A DNA stretch of 45,738 bases from an uncultured Opitutaceae bacterium (GCA_903862595.1 CAIOYO010000239.1:1-45738), one strand, 5' to 3'; positions 10,051-20,058 are shown, numbered from the stretch's first letter. Notes: generated from the letters alone by a model not told the origin. Made by a program: numbers and translations.

Positions 10051-10946
10051 CGCGCGCGGTGTGCCGGCGGGGTCAGTTCGTGCGTGCGGTGACATGGACC
10101 GTTGCGGCCTTGGCCGCGGTCGGCAGCAGCGTGCTTTTCACTTTCCGCGTGCACCCTGCGGTGGATTTTCCCGAGTGGACGGTGGCGGTTCGGGAATTCC
10201 CGGACGAAGGTGTCGCGGCCCCGCCGAGCGTCGACGTCATGTGGACCTGGCGGCAACGAGCCGCAGAGCCCGTGGCGGGTGGAAAGGTGCGCGACCTCTT
10301 CACGCCGCCGGAGGGTTGGCGGGATGCCTCGACGGGACGCTGGCGTCGTGGCCGGGCTCCGGTTGCCAGCGTGGCGGCCTCCGCAGCGGAGGAAGGGGCG
10401 TTGAGTGAGGTGCAAGCAGTGCGGGTGATCCGTATCGTGCGCCGGAGCTTTCCGTGGCAGTTGGTCGGCTTCGCGGAATCAGGCGGGCATCTGGTCGGGC
10501 TCTTTCAGGAGGTGTCATCCGGGGCGATGGTCTGGGGGCGTGCTGGTGCGTTGCTCGGCGATGCGGCGTTTCGCATCGAGTCGATCCGCGTCGTGCTGAG
10601 CGCGGGGGCGGCGAAGGCGGAGGGTGACGTGCCGGAGCGGGTGGCGCGGGCGGTGGTCGTGGACTCCGTCGCGGGCGTCCGCCATGACCTTTGCACGGCG
10701 GAACGCCTCGCGGTGGGTGCCCCGCGCGCCGAGCTCCGCGTGGTCTCTACGGGTAGGGTGCTCTCGCTCGCAGCGGGGGAAAGCGTCTCGGACGGTGGAG
10801 CGACTCTCGCCGTCACGGAGATCGATCCGAGGCGGGGTCGCGTCGTGGTGTGTTGCCTGCAGACGCAGACGGCGGTGACGGCGGAAGGGGTGCTGCTGCA
10901 TTGGGCGCGGGACGGATCGGACGAACTGGAGAGGAATGGAGAATGA
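10047..10946 (+). CDS. Bitopic pilus-operon protein, function unknown (Amuc_1099 position)
   Basis: This 299-residue protein starts at ATG 10047, overlapping the previous stop (ATGA), with GGAGGA 6 bases upstream. An earlier in-frame start at 9888 would lie deep inside the preceding gene. It has one membrane helix (about 13-33, VTWTVAALAAVGSSVLFTF) and a periplasmic region with a DLFTPPEGW motif, then beta-rich stretches such as FPWQLVGFAESGGHLVGLF and a closing ATLAVTEIDPRRGRVVV. The last two resemble the small beta repeats of PilP/GspC-type proteins that read the secretin. I do not recognise it as a named family; by position it matches Amuc_1099. PilP/GspC-like bridging is an inference. Confidence 0.6.
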   Translation: MTRAVCRRGQFVRAVTWTVAALAAVGSSVLFTFRVHPAVDFPEWTVAVREFPDEGVAAPPSVDVMWTWRQRAAEPVAGGKVRDLFTPPEGWRDASTGRWRRGRAPVASVAASAAEEGALSEVQAVRVIRIVRRSFPWQLVGFAESGGHLVGLFQEVSSGAMVWGRAGALLGDAAFRIESIRVVLSAGAAKAEGDVPERVARAVVVDSVAGVRHDLCTAERLAVGAPRAELRVVSTGRVLSLAAGESVSDGGATLAVTEIDPRRGRVVVCCLQTQTAVTAEGVLLHWARDGSDELERNGE

Positions 10947-12913
10947 AAACGAAACGAAGAATCGGGCTGGCGCTGTGGGCTGCTTACCTCGTTCAGGCGG
11001 CGAGTGCGTCGGAGGGGGCAACGCTACTGAAGGCGGAGCGCGGTGAAGCCCGCATGGTTTCCGCCGGGATTGAGTTGGAGGAGCCGGAAACGCCGGTGCG
11101 TGAGGCGAGGTCGGTGACGCGGGCGCAGATGGTGGAGGAGATTCGCTCCGCGTGGAGTCGGCCGACCGTAGTCGCGGAAGGCCCGCCGATGGCGGGGGTG
11201 CCGGCAGAGTCACACCTGCCCCTGTTGCGGAGACTGCAGTCGATCGTTTTGCCGGAGGTGAGCTTCAACCAAGTTGAGCTCCAGCGTGTCGCCCAAAGTC
11301 TTAGCGCGCTGGCGGCGGAGTTTGAGCGCACTGAGCCCGGTTCGCCCGCGGTCAATATCGTGTTGCTGGACCCGACCCTGCGGAATCCCAGCGTCACGCT
11401 GGCCCTGCGCAACCTGTCGCTGCAGCGTGTACTCGACTTCGTCGTCGAGTCGGTCGGCTATCAATACGAAGTGCAGGGCGACGCGGTGGTCATCCGGCCG
11501 GGTGGGGAGCGTTCTCTATTGGATACGGCCTTCTTCCCGGTGGCGCGTTCCACGGTTGTGCGCATGACGGCCTTTGCGGGCGAGGCCGGGCGGGCGGCTC
11601 GCGGAGAGGTCGGCCCAGCTGACTCCGGTGGCGCGGTGGATCAGGGGCCGCCGATGGGTCTTCCGGTCCCCGGAGCGGGTACCGAGAGCGCGCAGCTGCG
11701 CATCTTCCTCCAGTCGGCGGGCGTGGCCTTCGATTCCGTGCCCGGAGCCTCGCTCGCTTACGACGGCTCAGCGATGATCGTGACCCAGACTGCGCGCAAC
11801 TTGGAGCGGATTCGGACGATTTTGAACCGCTATACCGACGTCCGGCAGGTTGAAATCGAGGCGAAGTTCGTGGAGGTCACGGAGGGGGTATTGGATGAGC
11901 TCGGTATCACCTGGAGCGCGCTGCGGGACGGCGGGGTGGCGGGCGGAGGAGGGAGCCGCGTACGGGCGGGTACGGCGAGGGTGACGCGTAACTTGGTGGA
12001 CACGTTCGGGGGAGGAAGCGCGGGCAATGCGATCGTGATTGATGGCGAAGCGGTGGCCTCGACCCACGCGCCCGAACTTCCTGGAGCGGTGCCGCTCGGT
12101 GCGGGTGCGACGGCGATCGCGGAGGTCGCGGGAGTGGTTGGTGGAGTCGACGTGAATGCCCTCGTGCGCCTGTTGGCGCAGAAGGCTGGGGGAGACCTAC
12201 TCAGTGCGCCGCGGGTGACGGTGCTGTCGGGGCATACGGCGACCATTACGGTGGCGCAGGAGATGCGCTACCCGCAGAGCTTCGGGGAGATTCAGAGTCA
12301 GGTCGGTGCGGGAAGGACGGCGGCGGAGGGAGTCGGCGGAGGCTCGGCGGGAGTGACGATCACCGCGGGGACGCCGCAGGACTTCACCTCGCGCAACGTC
12401 GGAGTGGAGTTGAAGGTGACGCCGACGGTGGAGGAGGATGACTATTCGATCAGCCTGGACCTCGCGCCCAAGGTTACCGAGTTCGAGGGATTCGTGGAGT
12501 TCGGCGGGCCCAGCGTGGCGGTGTCGGGCGGGCGGACCGTGACCGTGCCGCCGGGATTCTATCAGCCGATCTTTTCGGTTCGGGAAGTGTCGACCAAGGT
12601 GACCCTTTGGGATGGGGCTACTTTGGTGATGGGGGGCCTGACGCGGGAGGAGGTGAAGAAAGTGGAGGACAAGGTTCCGGTCTTGGGTGACGTGCCGTTG
12701 CTGGGGAGGCTCTTCCGATCGCGTGGGGAGAGCTCGCAGAAGCGGAACCTGCTGATTTTCGTGACGGCCAACCTCGTGAGTCCGGGTGGATCCCCGAAGA
12801 AGCAGGCGATCGGAGAACTATCTCCGGGAGCGCTGTTTCGCGGACCGACTTTGGTGACGCCTGGCGGTCCGGTGTCGCGGCACGTCGATGCTCCCGCGCC
12901 GGACGAGCGGTGA
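10943..12913 (+). CDS. Secretin (PilQ/GspD superfamily), outer-membrane channel
   Basis: This 656-residue protein starts at ATG 10943, overlapping the previous stop by 4 bases. It has a typical signal peptide (KTKRR, then hydrophobic core, cleavage near AASA-SEG). An STN-like domain follows (about 90-190, ending YQYEVQGDAVVIRPGG), then an N-domain with SLAYDGSAMIVTQTARNLER and a conserved QVEIEAKFVEVTEG strand. The secretin core has LLSAPRVTVLSG, EMRYPQ and VGVELKVTPTV, and closes with the signature VLGDVPLLGRLFRS near residue 580 before a short Pro/Gly tail. It would form the outer-membrane gate for a type IV pilus-like or secretion machine. By order and type it corresponds to Amuc_1098. Whether pili or secreted proteins pass through it cannot be read here. 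Confidence 0.9.
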   Translation: MKTKRRIGLALWAAYLVQAASASEGATLLKAERGEARMVSAGIELEEPETPVREARSVTRAQMVEEIRSAWSRPTVVAEGPPMAGVPAESHLPLLRRLQSIVLPEVSFNQVELQRVAQSLSALAAEFERTEPGSPAVNIVLLDPTLRNPSVTLALRNLSLQRVLDFVVESVGYQYEVQGDAVVIRPGGERSLLDTAFFPVARSTVVRMTAFAGEAGRAARGEVGPADSGGAVDQGPPMGLPVPGAGTESAQLRIFLQSAGVAFDSVPGASLAYDGSAMIVTQTARNLERIRTILNRYTDVRQVEIEAKFVEVTEGVLDELGITWSALRDGGVAGGGGSRVRAGTARVTRNLVDTFGGGSAGNAIVIDGEAVASTHAPELPGAVPLGAGATAIAEVAGVVGGVDVNALVRLLAQKAGGDLLSAPRVTVLSGHTATITVAQEMRYPQSFGEIQSQVGAGRTAAEGVGGGSAGVTITAGTPQDFTSRNVGVELKVTPTVEEDDYSISLDLAPKVTEFEGFVEFGGPSVAVSGGRTVTVPPGFYQPIFSVREVSTKVTLWDGATLVMGGLTREEVKKVEDKVPVLGDVPLLGRLFRSRGESSQKRNLLIFVTANLVSPGGSPKKQAIGELSPGALFRGPTLVTPGGPVSRHVDAPAPDER

Positions 12914-12981
12914 GTGGAGTCGTGAGCGGCGCCGGTGATTCTGCGCTGGCGTGGCGGCGGGGGGCTGATCAGGGTCCTGCG

Positions 12982-13863
12982 ATGGCCAAGTGGCTGCTGA
13001 TCGACGGTTTCAATCTCGCCTACCGCTGTTTCTTCGCGATTCCCGAGCTGACGCGCGCGGATGGGTTTCCCACGAACGCCCTGCATGGATGGGTGAAGTC
13101 GATCTGGAAGCTGGAAGATCAGGAGAAGCCGGCCGGCACGTTCGTTTTTTTTGACCTCGGCGGCTCGCAGGATCGGTTAGCTTTGCACCCGGAGTACAAG
13201 GCGCACCGCGAAGAGATGCCGGAGGCCCTGGAAAAGCAGCTCCCGTACGTGAAGCGTCTGACTCAGGCGATGGGCCTCGGGATGATTGAGCAGAACGGGG
13301 TGGAGAGTGACGACCTGTTGGCCTCGCAGGCGGTGGCGCTGGCGCGGGCGGGTGAGGATGTGCTCGTGGTGAGTTCGGACAAGGACTTCGCCCAGATCAT
13401 TGGCGAGCGCATCGCGGTTTTGCTGCCGCCGCCGACGGCGAATCCGAAGCTGGGGTGGCGTCACCTCGATGCCGCGGGCGTGCAGGAGAAGTTCGGGGTG
13501 CCGCCGACCCAGATTGCTGACTATCTCGCGCTGGTGGGGGATACCTCGGACAACATCCGGGGCATTGACGGCGTGGGGCCGAAGACGGCCGCGAAGTGGT
13601 TGCAGGCGCATGGGTCCCTGGAAGGAGTCATGCAGCATGCGTTGGAGTTGGAGCCGGCTCGTTTTCGCGAGGTCGTGGCCGCTTCGGGGGATCTCCTGCG
13701 GCGGAACTTGCGGCTGACGACCCTGAATCTGGCGTTGCCGGTACTTCCCCCGGAGGCGGCTCGGCCGAAGCTAACGGAGCTCTATGCGTTGCTGGAAGAG
13801 CTGGAAATGCGGAGCTCCCTGGCGGAGGCGCGGCGGCGTTACGAACAGCCGGAGCTGTTTTAA
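12982..13863 (+). CDS. Stand-alone 5'-3' exonuclease (FEN/Pol I N-domain type)
   Basis: This 293-residue flap nuclease matches the N-terminal domain of DNA polymerase I as a separate protein; it would remove RNA primers and 5' flaps. Metal-binding and core motifs are visible: LLIDGFNLAYR at the start, GVESDDLLA, VVSSDKDFAQI, and YLALVGDTSDNI followed by the helix-3-turn-helix IDGVGPKTAAKWL. A GTG at 12910 overlaps the secretin stop (GTGA) and would add 24 non-conserved residues; ATG 12982 starts directly at the conserved MAKWLLIDG and has AGGGTC upstream, so it is preferred. It may still be transcribed with the pilus operon. It ends 22 bases from the convergent response regulator. Confidence 0.9.
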   Translation: MAKWLLIDGFNLAYRCFFAIPELTRADGFPTNALHGWVKSIWKLEDQEKPAGTFVFFDLGGSQDRLALHPEYKAHREEMPEALEKQLPYVKRLTQAMGLGMIEQNGVESDDLLASQAVALARAGEDVLVVSSDKDFAQIIGERIAVLLPPPTANPKLGWRHLDAAGVQEKFGVPPTQIADYLALVGDTSDNIRGIDGVGPKTAAKWLQAHGSLEGVMQHALELEPARFREVVAASGDLLRRNLRLTTLNLALPVLPPEAARPKLTELYALLEELEMRSSLAEARRRYEQPELF

Positions 13864-13885
13864 TCTTTGCCCCTGATCGGCACCG

Positions 13886-14650
13886 CTACTCGCTGGAAGC
13901 CGGTGGAGACGTGGGTGCGACCCCGTCGGGATCGAACATATAGCCGACCCCGTGTACGGTGCGGAAGCAGTCGAGCTTGATGCCGTGCTCGAGAAAGAGT
14001 TCGCGGACCTTGACGATGTATTGGTCGAGCGAGCGACTGCGCACATCGGCATGGATACCCCAGACGGAGTGAATCAGGGCCTTACGCGGGATGACGACCC
14101 CGCGATGCTCGGAGAGGTAGGCGAGGATACCCAGCTCCTTGCGACCCAGCTTCCGGGTGGTGCCGTCTGGGAACGTGATTTCGAGGCGGATTGGGCTGAT
14201 GCGGGCGCCCACGAAATCGAAGGGCTCATCGGAGACCTTGACGTTCTTGGTGACGTTCAGATCGGCCTTGGACTCGGCGCGCCGCAGCACGGCGCGGATG
14301 CGGGCGACGAGCTCGGCGTAGCCGAAGGGCTTCGTGATGTAGTCGTCGCCTCCGAGCTCGAGTCCCTTCACCTTGCTGACCTCGCCGGAATTGCCGGTGA
14401 CGAAGATGGTGGGGACGGTGATGTCCTTGGACTTCAGTTCCTCGAGCAGTGAAAATCCCGATTGATCGGGGAGATTCACGTCTAGGAGCATGAGGTTCGC
14501 GAAGTTCCGCGTGAGGAAACGGACGGCGTGTTGGGCCCGATTGCAGACCTGCGTCTGCATGCCGGCCTGTTCGAGGTGGAGACAGACGAGCTTGGCGAGC
14601 TCCTCTTCGTCCTCGACCACGAGGATTAGGGGTTTGGGTGCCGTGGGCAT
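13886..14650 (-). CDS. OmpR-family response regulator
   Basis: This 254-residue protein has a receiver domain (1-120) and a winged-helix DNA-binding domain (about 140-240). Key receiver residues are E13/D14, the phospho-acceptor D57 in LLLDVNLPD, T85 in FVTGNSG and K107 in ITKPFG. The C-terminal domain shows LGRKELGILAYLSEHRG and the recognition helix/wing region RSRSLDQYIVKVRELF ... FRTVHGVGYMF. The frame is open upstream to 14929, but conservation begins at the ATG at 14650. No histidine kinase is adjacent, so it is an orphan here and its targets are unknown. It is divergent from hisG across a 181-base spacer. Confidence 0.92.
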   Translation of the reverse strand: MPTAPKPLILVVEDEEELAKLVCLHLEQAGMQTQVCNRAQHAVRFLTRNFANLMLLDVNLPDQSGFSLLEELKSKDITVPTIFVTGNSGEVSKVKGLELGGDDYITKPFGYAELVARIRAVLRRAESKADLNVTKNVKVSDEPFDFVGARISPIRLEITFPDGTTRKLGRKELGILAYLSEHRGVVIPRKALIHSVWGIHADVRSRSLDQYIVKVRELFLEHGIKLDCFRTVHGVGYMFDPDGVAPTSPPASSE

Positions 14651-14831
14651 GACCGATGGGTCGGACAGCCGGGATCCGGTCGTCCGGGCAAGAGTCTGGC
14701 GACAACCCTTGGTTTTACAATTAGTTTCTGGAAATTTAGCATAATAACCCAGGCGTGATTCAGGTTTACTGCCAGAGCGGCGTCGTGGAAATAGACTTGC
14801 GACGTCGGAAAGCGGCCCATGCTCTGACCGG
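14651..14831. promoter_or_regulatory. Divergent intergenic region between response regulator and hisG
   Basis: The middle of this spacer (about 14705-14760) is clearly richer in A and T than its surroundings and holds TTTACA at 14713-14718 and CATAAT further right, plausible but badly spaced (20 bases) promoter parts for hisG. The minus strand reads TATTAT in the same place. I infer that both promoters lie here, without being able to fix them. Confidence 0.35.
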
Positions 14832-15716
14832 GTGTCCGCCCCTGCGCCACTTTTGATGCTCGGTCTGCCGAAGGGTAGTCTCGAGGAATCCACCAAGACC
14901 CTTTTTGCGAAGGCGGGCTGGAAGATCACGACCAGCTCGCGTTCCTATAAACCGGCCATTGACGACCCGGAACTCGACGGTCGGTTCGTCCGGGCCCAGG
15001 AGGTGAGCCGCTACGTCGAACACGGGTTCTTCGATTGTGGGCTGACGGGGCACGACTGGATTCAGGAGAACGAGTCCGACGTCGTGGAAGTGTGCGACTT
15101 GGTCTACAGCCGGGCCTCGGTGCGGAAGTCTCGTTGGGTTCTCGCCGTCCCTGAGGACTCTCCCGTGCGTACGCCGCAGGACCTTGCGGGCAAGCGGGTT
15201 GCGACCGAGATGGTGAACACGGTGAAGCGGTATTTCGCCTCGCTGGGTATCCCGGTGGACGTCGAATTTTCGTGGGGTGCGACGGAGGTCAAGGTGCCCG
15301 ACCTGGTCGACGCGATCGTCGACATCACCGAGACCGGTTCGTCCCTGCGGGCCAACAAGCTTCGGGTGGTGTCGACGCTGCTCGAGACCAATACGAAGTT
15401 CATTGCCAACCGCCGAAGCTGGGAGAATCCCGCCAAGCGTCGGAAGATCGAGACGATTGCTCTCCTGCTGCGCGGGGCGTTGGAGGCGGGTTCCAAGGTC
15501 GGTCTGAAGATGAATACCCCGCGGCAGTCCTTGGAGGCGATTACGCGGACCATCCCGGCGTTGCGGAACCCGACGGTTTCGCCTTTGAGCAACCCGGACT
15601 GGGTGGCGCTTGAGACCATCATCGACGAGAGTGTGGTGCGGGAGATCATTCCCGAACTGAAGGCCCTCGGCGCCGAGGGGATCGTCGAATATCCGCTGAA
15701 CAAGGTCGTTTACTGA
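14832..15716 (+). CDS. hisG: ATP phosphoribosyltransferase, long form
   Basis: First enzyme of histidine biosynthesis; it joins ATP and phosphoribosyl pyrophosphate. The 294-residue length and the C-terminal regulatory domain (about 215-294, ending [16 protein letters not shown]) mark the long, HisZ-independent, histidine-inhibited form. Visible core motifs are [20 protein letters not shown] at the N-terminus, [10 protein letters not shown], and the PRPP-binding stretch [20 protein letters not shown]. The start is GTG 14832; no better start precedes the conserved region. It is the only his gene in the window and is followed after 18 bases by aguB, an unusual partner. Confidence 0.95.
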   Translation: MSAPAPLLMLGLPKGSLEESTKTLFAKAGWKITTSSRSYKPAIDDPELDGRFVRAQEVSRYVEHGFFDCGLTGHDWIQENESDVVEVCDLVYSRASVRKSRWVLAVPEDSPVRTPQDLAGKRVATEMVNTVKRYFASLGIPVDVEFSWGATEVKVPDLVDAIVDITETGSSLRANKLRVVSTLLETNTKFIANRRSWENPAKRRKIETIALLLRGALEAGSKVGLKMNTPRQSLEAITRTIPALRNPTVSPLSNPDWVALETIIDESVVREIIPELKALGAEGIVEYPLNKVVY

Positions 15717-15734
15717 TCCCAAGCGCTTTTTCCC

Positions 15735-16613
15735 ATGGCCACGGTCAAGCTCGGACTCCTCCAGCATGCGTGCTCCGCCAGTCCGGCGGGCAATCTGAAG
15801 AAAACGCTCGCGCTCGCCGAGAAGGCGGCGAAGCAGGGTGCGAAGATCATCTGCACGCAGGAACTCTTCCGTTCGCAGTACTTCTGCCAGAACGAGGATC
15901 ATGCGAACTTCGCGCTGGCGGAGTCGATTCCCGGCCCGAGTACCGCCGCGTTCCAGAAGCTGGCCCGCAAGCACGAGGTCGTCATCATCGCATCGCTCTT
16001 CGAAAAACGCGCGTCGGGCCTTTATCACAACACCGCGGTCATCATCGACGCGGATGGCTCGCTCCTCGGGGTGTATCGGAAGATGCACATCCCGGACGAC
16101 CCGCTTTTCTACGAGAAGTTCTACTTCACTCCCGGTGACACCGGCTTCCGCGCGTGGCAGACGCGCTACGGCCGCATCGGCGTGCTCATCTGTTGGGATC
16201 AGTGGTATCCGGAGGGGGCGCGCCTGACCGCGCTGCAGGGGGCGGAGATCCTCTTCTATCCGACGGCGATCGGCTGGCACCCGGGCGAGAAGGCGGAGTA
16301 TGGCACCAACCAACACGGGGCGTGGGAGACGATCCAGCGCGCCCATGCGGTGGCGAATGGCTGCTTCGTGGCGGCGGTGAACCGGGTCGGACTGGAGACG
16401 CCGATCGGCGGCGACGGACTTGAGTTCTGGGGCCAGAGCTTCGTTGCCGGCACCAGCGGGCAAATCCTGGCCAAGGCCTCCGTTGATCGTGAGGAGATTC
16501 TCCTCGTGGACATCGATCTCGGGAAGGTGGACGTGACGCGGACGCACTGGCCGTTCCTGCGGGACCGGCGGATCGACGCGTACGGCGATCTCACGCGTCG
16601 CTTCATCGACTAG
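15735..16613 (+). CDS. aguB: N-carbamoylputrescine amidase
   Basis: This 292-residue nitrilase-superfamily enzyme cleaves N-carbamoylputrescine to putrescine, CO2 and ammonia. The catalytic Glu-Lys-Cys triad is E43 (CTQELF), K116 (YRKMHIP) and C153 (LICWDQWYPE). The IPDDPLFYEKFYFTPGD and GWHPGEK stretches are typical of the AguB group. The start ATG 15735 gives the family's usual length. aguA follows after 13 bases, so the two steps from agmatine to putrescine are encoded together, which supports the specific name over a general amidohydrolase. Confidence 0.94.
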   Translation: MATVKLGLLQHACSASPAGNLKKTLALAEKAAKQGAKIICTQELFRSQYFCQNEDHANFALAESIPGPSTAAFQKLARKHEVVIIASLFEKRASGLYHNTAVIIDADGSLLGVYRKMHIPDDPLFYEKFYFTPGDTGFRAWQTRYGRIGVLICWDQWYPEGARLTALQGAEILFYPTAIGWHPGEKAEYGTNQHGAWETIQRAHAVANGCFVAAVNRVGLETPIGGDGLEFWGQSFVAGTSGQILAKASVDREEILLVDIDLGKVDVTRTHWPFLRDRRIDAYGDLTRRFID

Positions 16614-16626
16614 TCCCGCGCATCTC

Positions 16627-17700
16627 ATGTCCGCTCTTCGTTCCAAGAGGCGAGGGGAGTCTTCCGCGAAGACTCCCGCGAAGTTGGGCTTCCGCATGCC
16701 GGCGGAGTGGGAAAAGCAGGAGGCCGTGTGGCTCTCGTGGCCGCACAAGCGGGCCTCGTGGCCGGGGAAGTTCCGGCCCATTCCGCCGAAGTTTGCCGAG
16801 ATCGCGGCGGTGATCTCGCGTTATCAGGACGTGCGGATCAATGCCGACCGTTCCCTGATCCCCCGCGCGCGCGCCCTCGTGGCGCGGGCGGGAGCGGTGA
16901 TGGAGCGGGTGCGCTTCTTTTCGCACCCGACCGACGATGCGTGGTGCCGCGACCACGGGCCAATTTTCGTGCGCAACGACCGCACGGGGGAGGTCGCGTT
17001 GACGGATTGGAAGTACAACGCGTGGGGCGATAAGTATCCGCCTTACCGCCGCGACAACCTCATCCCGCCGCGAATCGGTCGCGCGCTGGGCCTGCGGCGC
17101 TTCGAGAAGGATATGGTCCTCGAGGGCGGATCCATCGACGTCAACGGCGCTGGCCTGCTCCTCACGACCGAGGCGTGTCTCCTGAATAAGAACCGGAATC
17201 CGACGCTGTCTCGCGAGGAGATCGAGCAGGCGCTGCGCGATTACCTCGGGGTGCAGACGATCCTCTGGCTGGGAGACGGTATCCTGGGTGACGATACGGA
17301 TGGACACGTGGATGACCTGAGTCGCTTCTTCTGTGTGGATGGGATCGTGACTGCGGTTGAAACGAACCGTCGCGATCCGAATCATCCGATCCTGCAGGAG
17401 AACCTCGAACGCCTGCACAGCCTGCGGACGCCGGCCGGCCGGAAGTTTCGGGTCGTCGAGTTACCGATGCCCAAGCCGTCCTTCTGCGACGGGCAGCGCC
17501 TGCCGGCCAGCTACGCGAATTTCCTCATCATCAATGATGCCGTGTTGATGCCGGCGTTTCGCCAGCCGCGCCGCGATCGCGAGGCCGCGGAGGTGCTCGC
17601 TGAGTGTTTCCCGGGGCGTGAGATCATCCCGATTGATTGCCTCGACCTCGTTTGGGGACTCGGCACGCTTCATTGCATCTCCCAGCAACAACCCGCATGA
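16627..17700 (+). CDS. aguA: Agmatine deiminase
   Basis: This 357-residue member of the peptidyl-arginine deiminase superfamily converts agmatine to N-carbamoylputrescine and ammonia. Motifs visible are RMPAEWEKQEAVWLSWPH near the start, DDAWCRDHGPIFV, the EGGSIDVNG segment, DDTDGHVDDLSRF with the catalytic His, and the nucleophile C350 in GTLHCISQQQP at the C-terminus. The first 20 residues are Lys/Arg/Ser-rich and not conserved. The next gene starts in its stop codon (ATGA). Together with aguB it forms the arginine-decarboxylase-derived putrescine route; no arginine decarboxylase gene is seen. Confidence 0.95.
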   Translation: MSALRSKRRGESSAKTPAKLGFRMPAEWEKQEAVWLSWPHKRASWPGKFRPIPPKFAEIAAVISRYQDVRINADRSLIPRARALVARAGAVMERVRFFSHPTDDAWCRDHGPIFVRNDRTGEVALTDWKYNAWGDKYPPYRRDNLIPPRIGRALGLRRFEKDMVLEGGSIDVNGAGLLLTTEACLLNKNRNPTLSREEIEQALRDYLGVQTILWLGDGILGDDTDGHVDDLSRFFCVDGIVTAVETNRRDPNHPILQENLERLHSLRTPAGRKFRVVELPMPKPSFCDGQRLPASYANFLIINDAVLMPAFRQPRRDREAAEVLAECFPGREIIPIDCLDLVWGLGTLHCISQQQPA

Positions 17701-18170
17701 CGCCTCGAGCCCTCCTCCCTCTCTGTCTTGTGGGTGCCACCCTGATGGTCTCGCCTGGTTGCGAGTCAATCCGGTCCGACATCCGGGAAGGTGTGCGCGA
17801 GAAGATCGCTGGCCCGCAGTACCGCGAGCGCGCGTACGCCGCCGACGCGCGGGCCACCTTCGATGCCGCGCGCCGCGCGGTGGTCGCGATGGGCTTCCGC
17901 GTCGATCGCACGGGGGGAGCCGCCCAAGGCAAGATCGTGGCGTTTAGCGGCCTGCAAAGCGGCCAGGACCTCGCGGCCAGTCGGCAGATCCGGTTGCAGA
18001 TCGAGGTTTCCCCGTACGGGACCGAGTCCCGCGTTCGCGCCCTCTTCACCGAGGTCCTGGAGGCCGACTTCGCGCGTGGTCCTGGGCATGCGACCGAGAA
18101 CGGGCTTAAGGATACCCCGCTGTACGAGGTGCTCTTCCGCCGTATTGAAGAAGGGTTGAAACAGCCCTGA
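17697..18170 (+). CDS. Small putative lipoprotein, function unknown
   Basis: This 157-residue protein starts at ATG 17697 in the aguA stop codon. It has a signal peptide (MTPRALLPLCLVGATLMVSP) directly followed by Gly-Cys, so acylation at Cys22 is likely although the lipobox (SPGC) is not canonical. The mature part has an ATFDAARRAVVAMGFRVDR segment and alternating strands ending VRALFTEV, reminiscent of small envelope proteins of mixed alpha/beta fold. I do not recognise a named family. The overlap with aguA suggests co-transcription but not a polyamine role. Confidence 0.72.
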   Translation: MTPRALLPLCLVGATLMVSPGCESIRSDIREGVREKIAGPQYRERAYAADARATFDAARRAVVAMGFRVDRTGGAAQGKIVAFSGLQSGQDLAASRQIRLQIEVSPYGTESRVRALFTEVLEADFARGPGHATENGLKDTPLYEVLFRRIEEGLKQP

Positions 18171-18196
18171 CGGTGGGTTGAGGGGAGTTTCCGCTT

Positions 18197-18218
18197 GCCC
18201 CGGGGCGTGGCCCCGGGC
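18197..18218 (+). terminator. GC-rich hairpin after the hisG-agu operon
   Basis: GCCC, one bulged C, GGGGC, a GTG loop, GCCCC and GGGC form a 9-pair stem 26 bases after the lipoprotein stop. No T-tract follows, so it may be a Rho-assisted end or part of the long rpsA leader. Confidence 0.4.
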
Positions 18219-18307
18219 GAGTCTGACCATTCGCGGCATTGTTCCGTTCTGGCCAGCGTTTGCCGCCCCGTTCCCGTTGGCCTGTCAGTCATTAACCTTC
18301 AACCCAC

Positions 18308-18334
18308 GGTCCTCACGGACCCCACGATGGTCCG
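18308..18334 (+). promoter_or_regulatory. Possible switching hairpins in the rpsA leader
   Basis: Three 5-base arms occur in a row: GGTCC (18308-18312), GGACC (18317-18321) and GGTCC (18329-18333). The middle arm can pair with the first (4-base loop) or the third (7-base loop, plus one extra C-G pair), but not both. They lie about 40 bases before the rpsA start, which has no Shine-Dalgarno sequence. S1 is autoregulated through its leader in E. coli; a similar role here is only inference. Confidence 0.3.
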
Positions 18335-18371
18335 GCGTCTTGGAACACGCGTCGTCCCGTCGTCTTTGCAC

Positions 18372-20042
<1,671 letters not shown>

Positions 20043-20058
20043 GCCTGACGCAGTCCGC

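Noticed and set aside
14766-16781. 671-codon open frame on the minus strand across hisG and aguB
   Set aside because: It spans two well-supported genes and their junction in antisense and shows no recognisable domain; a codon-phase artefact of high GC.
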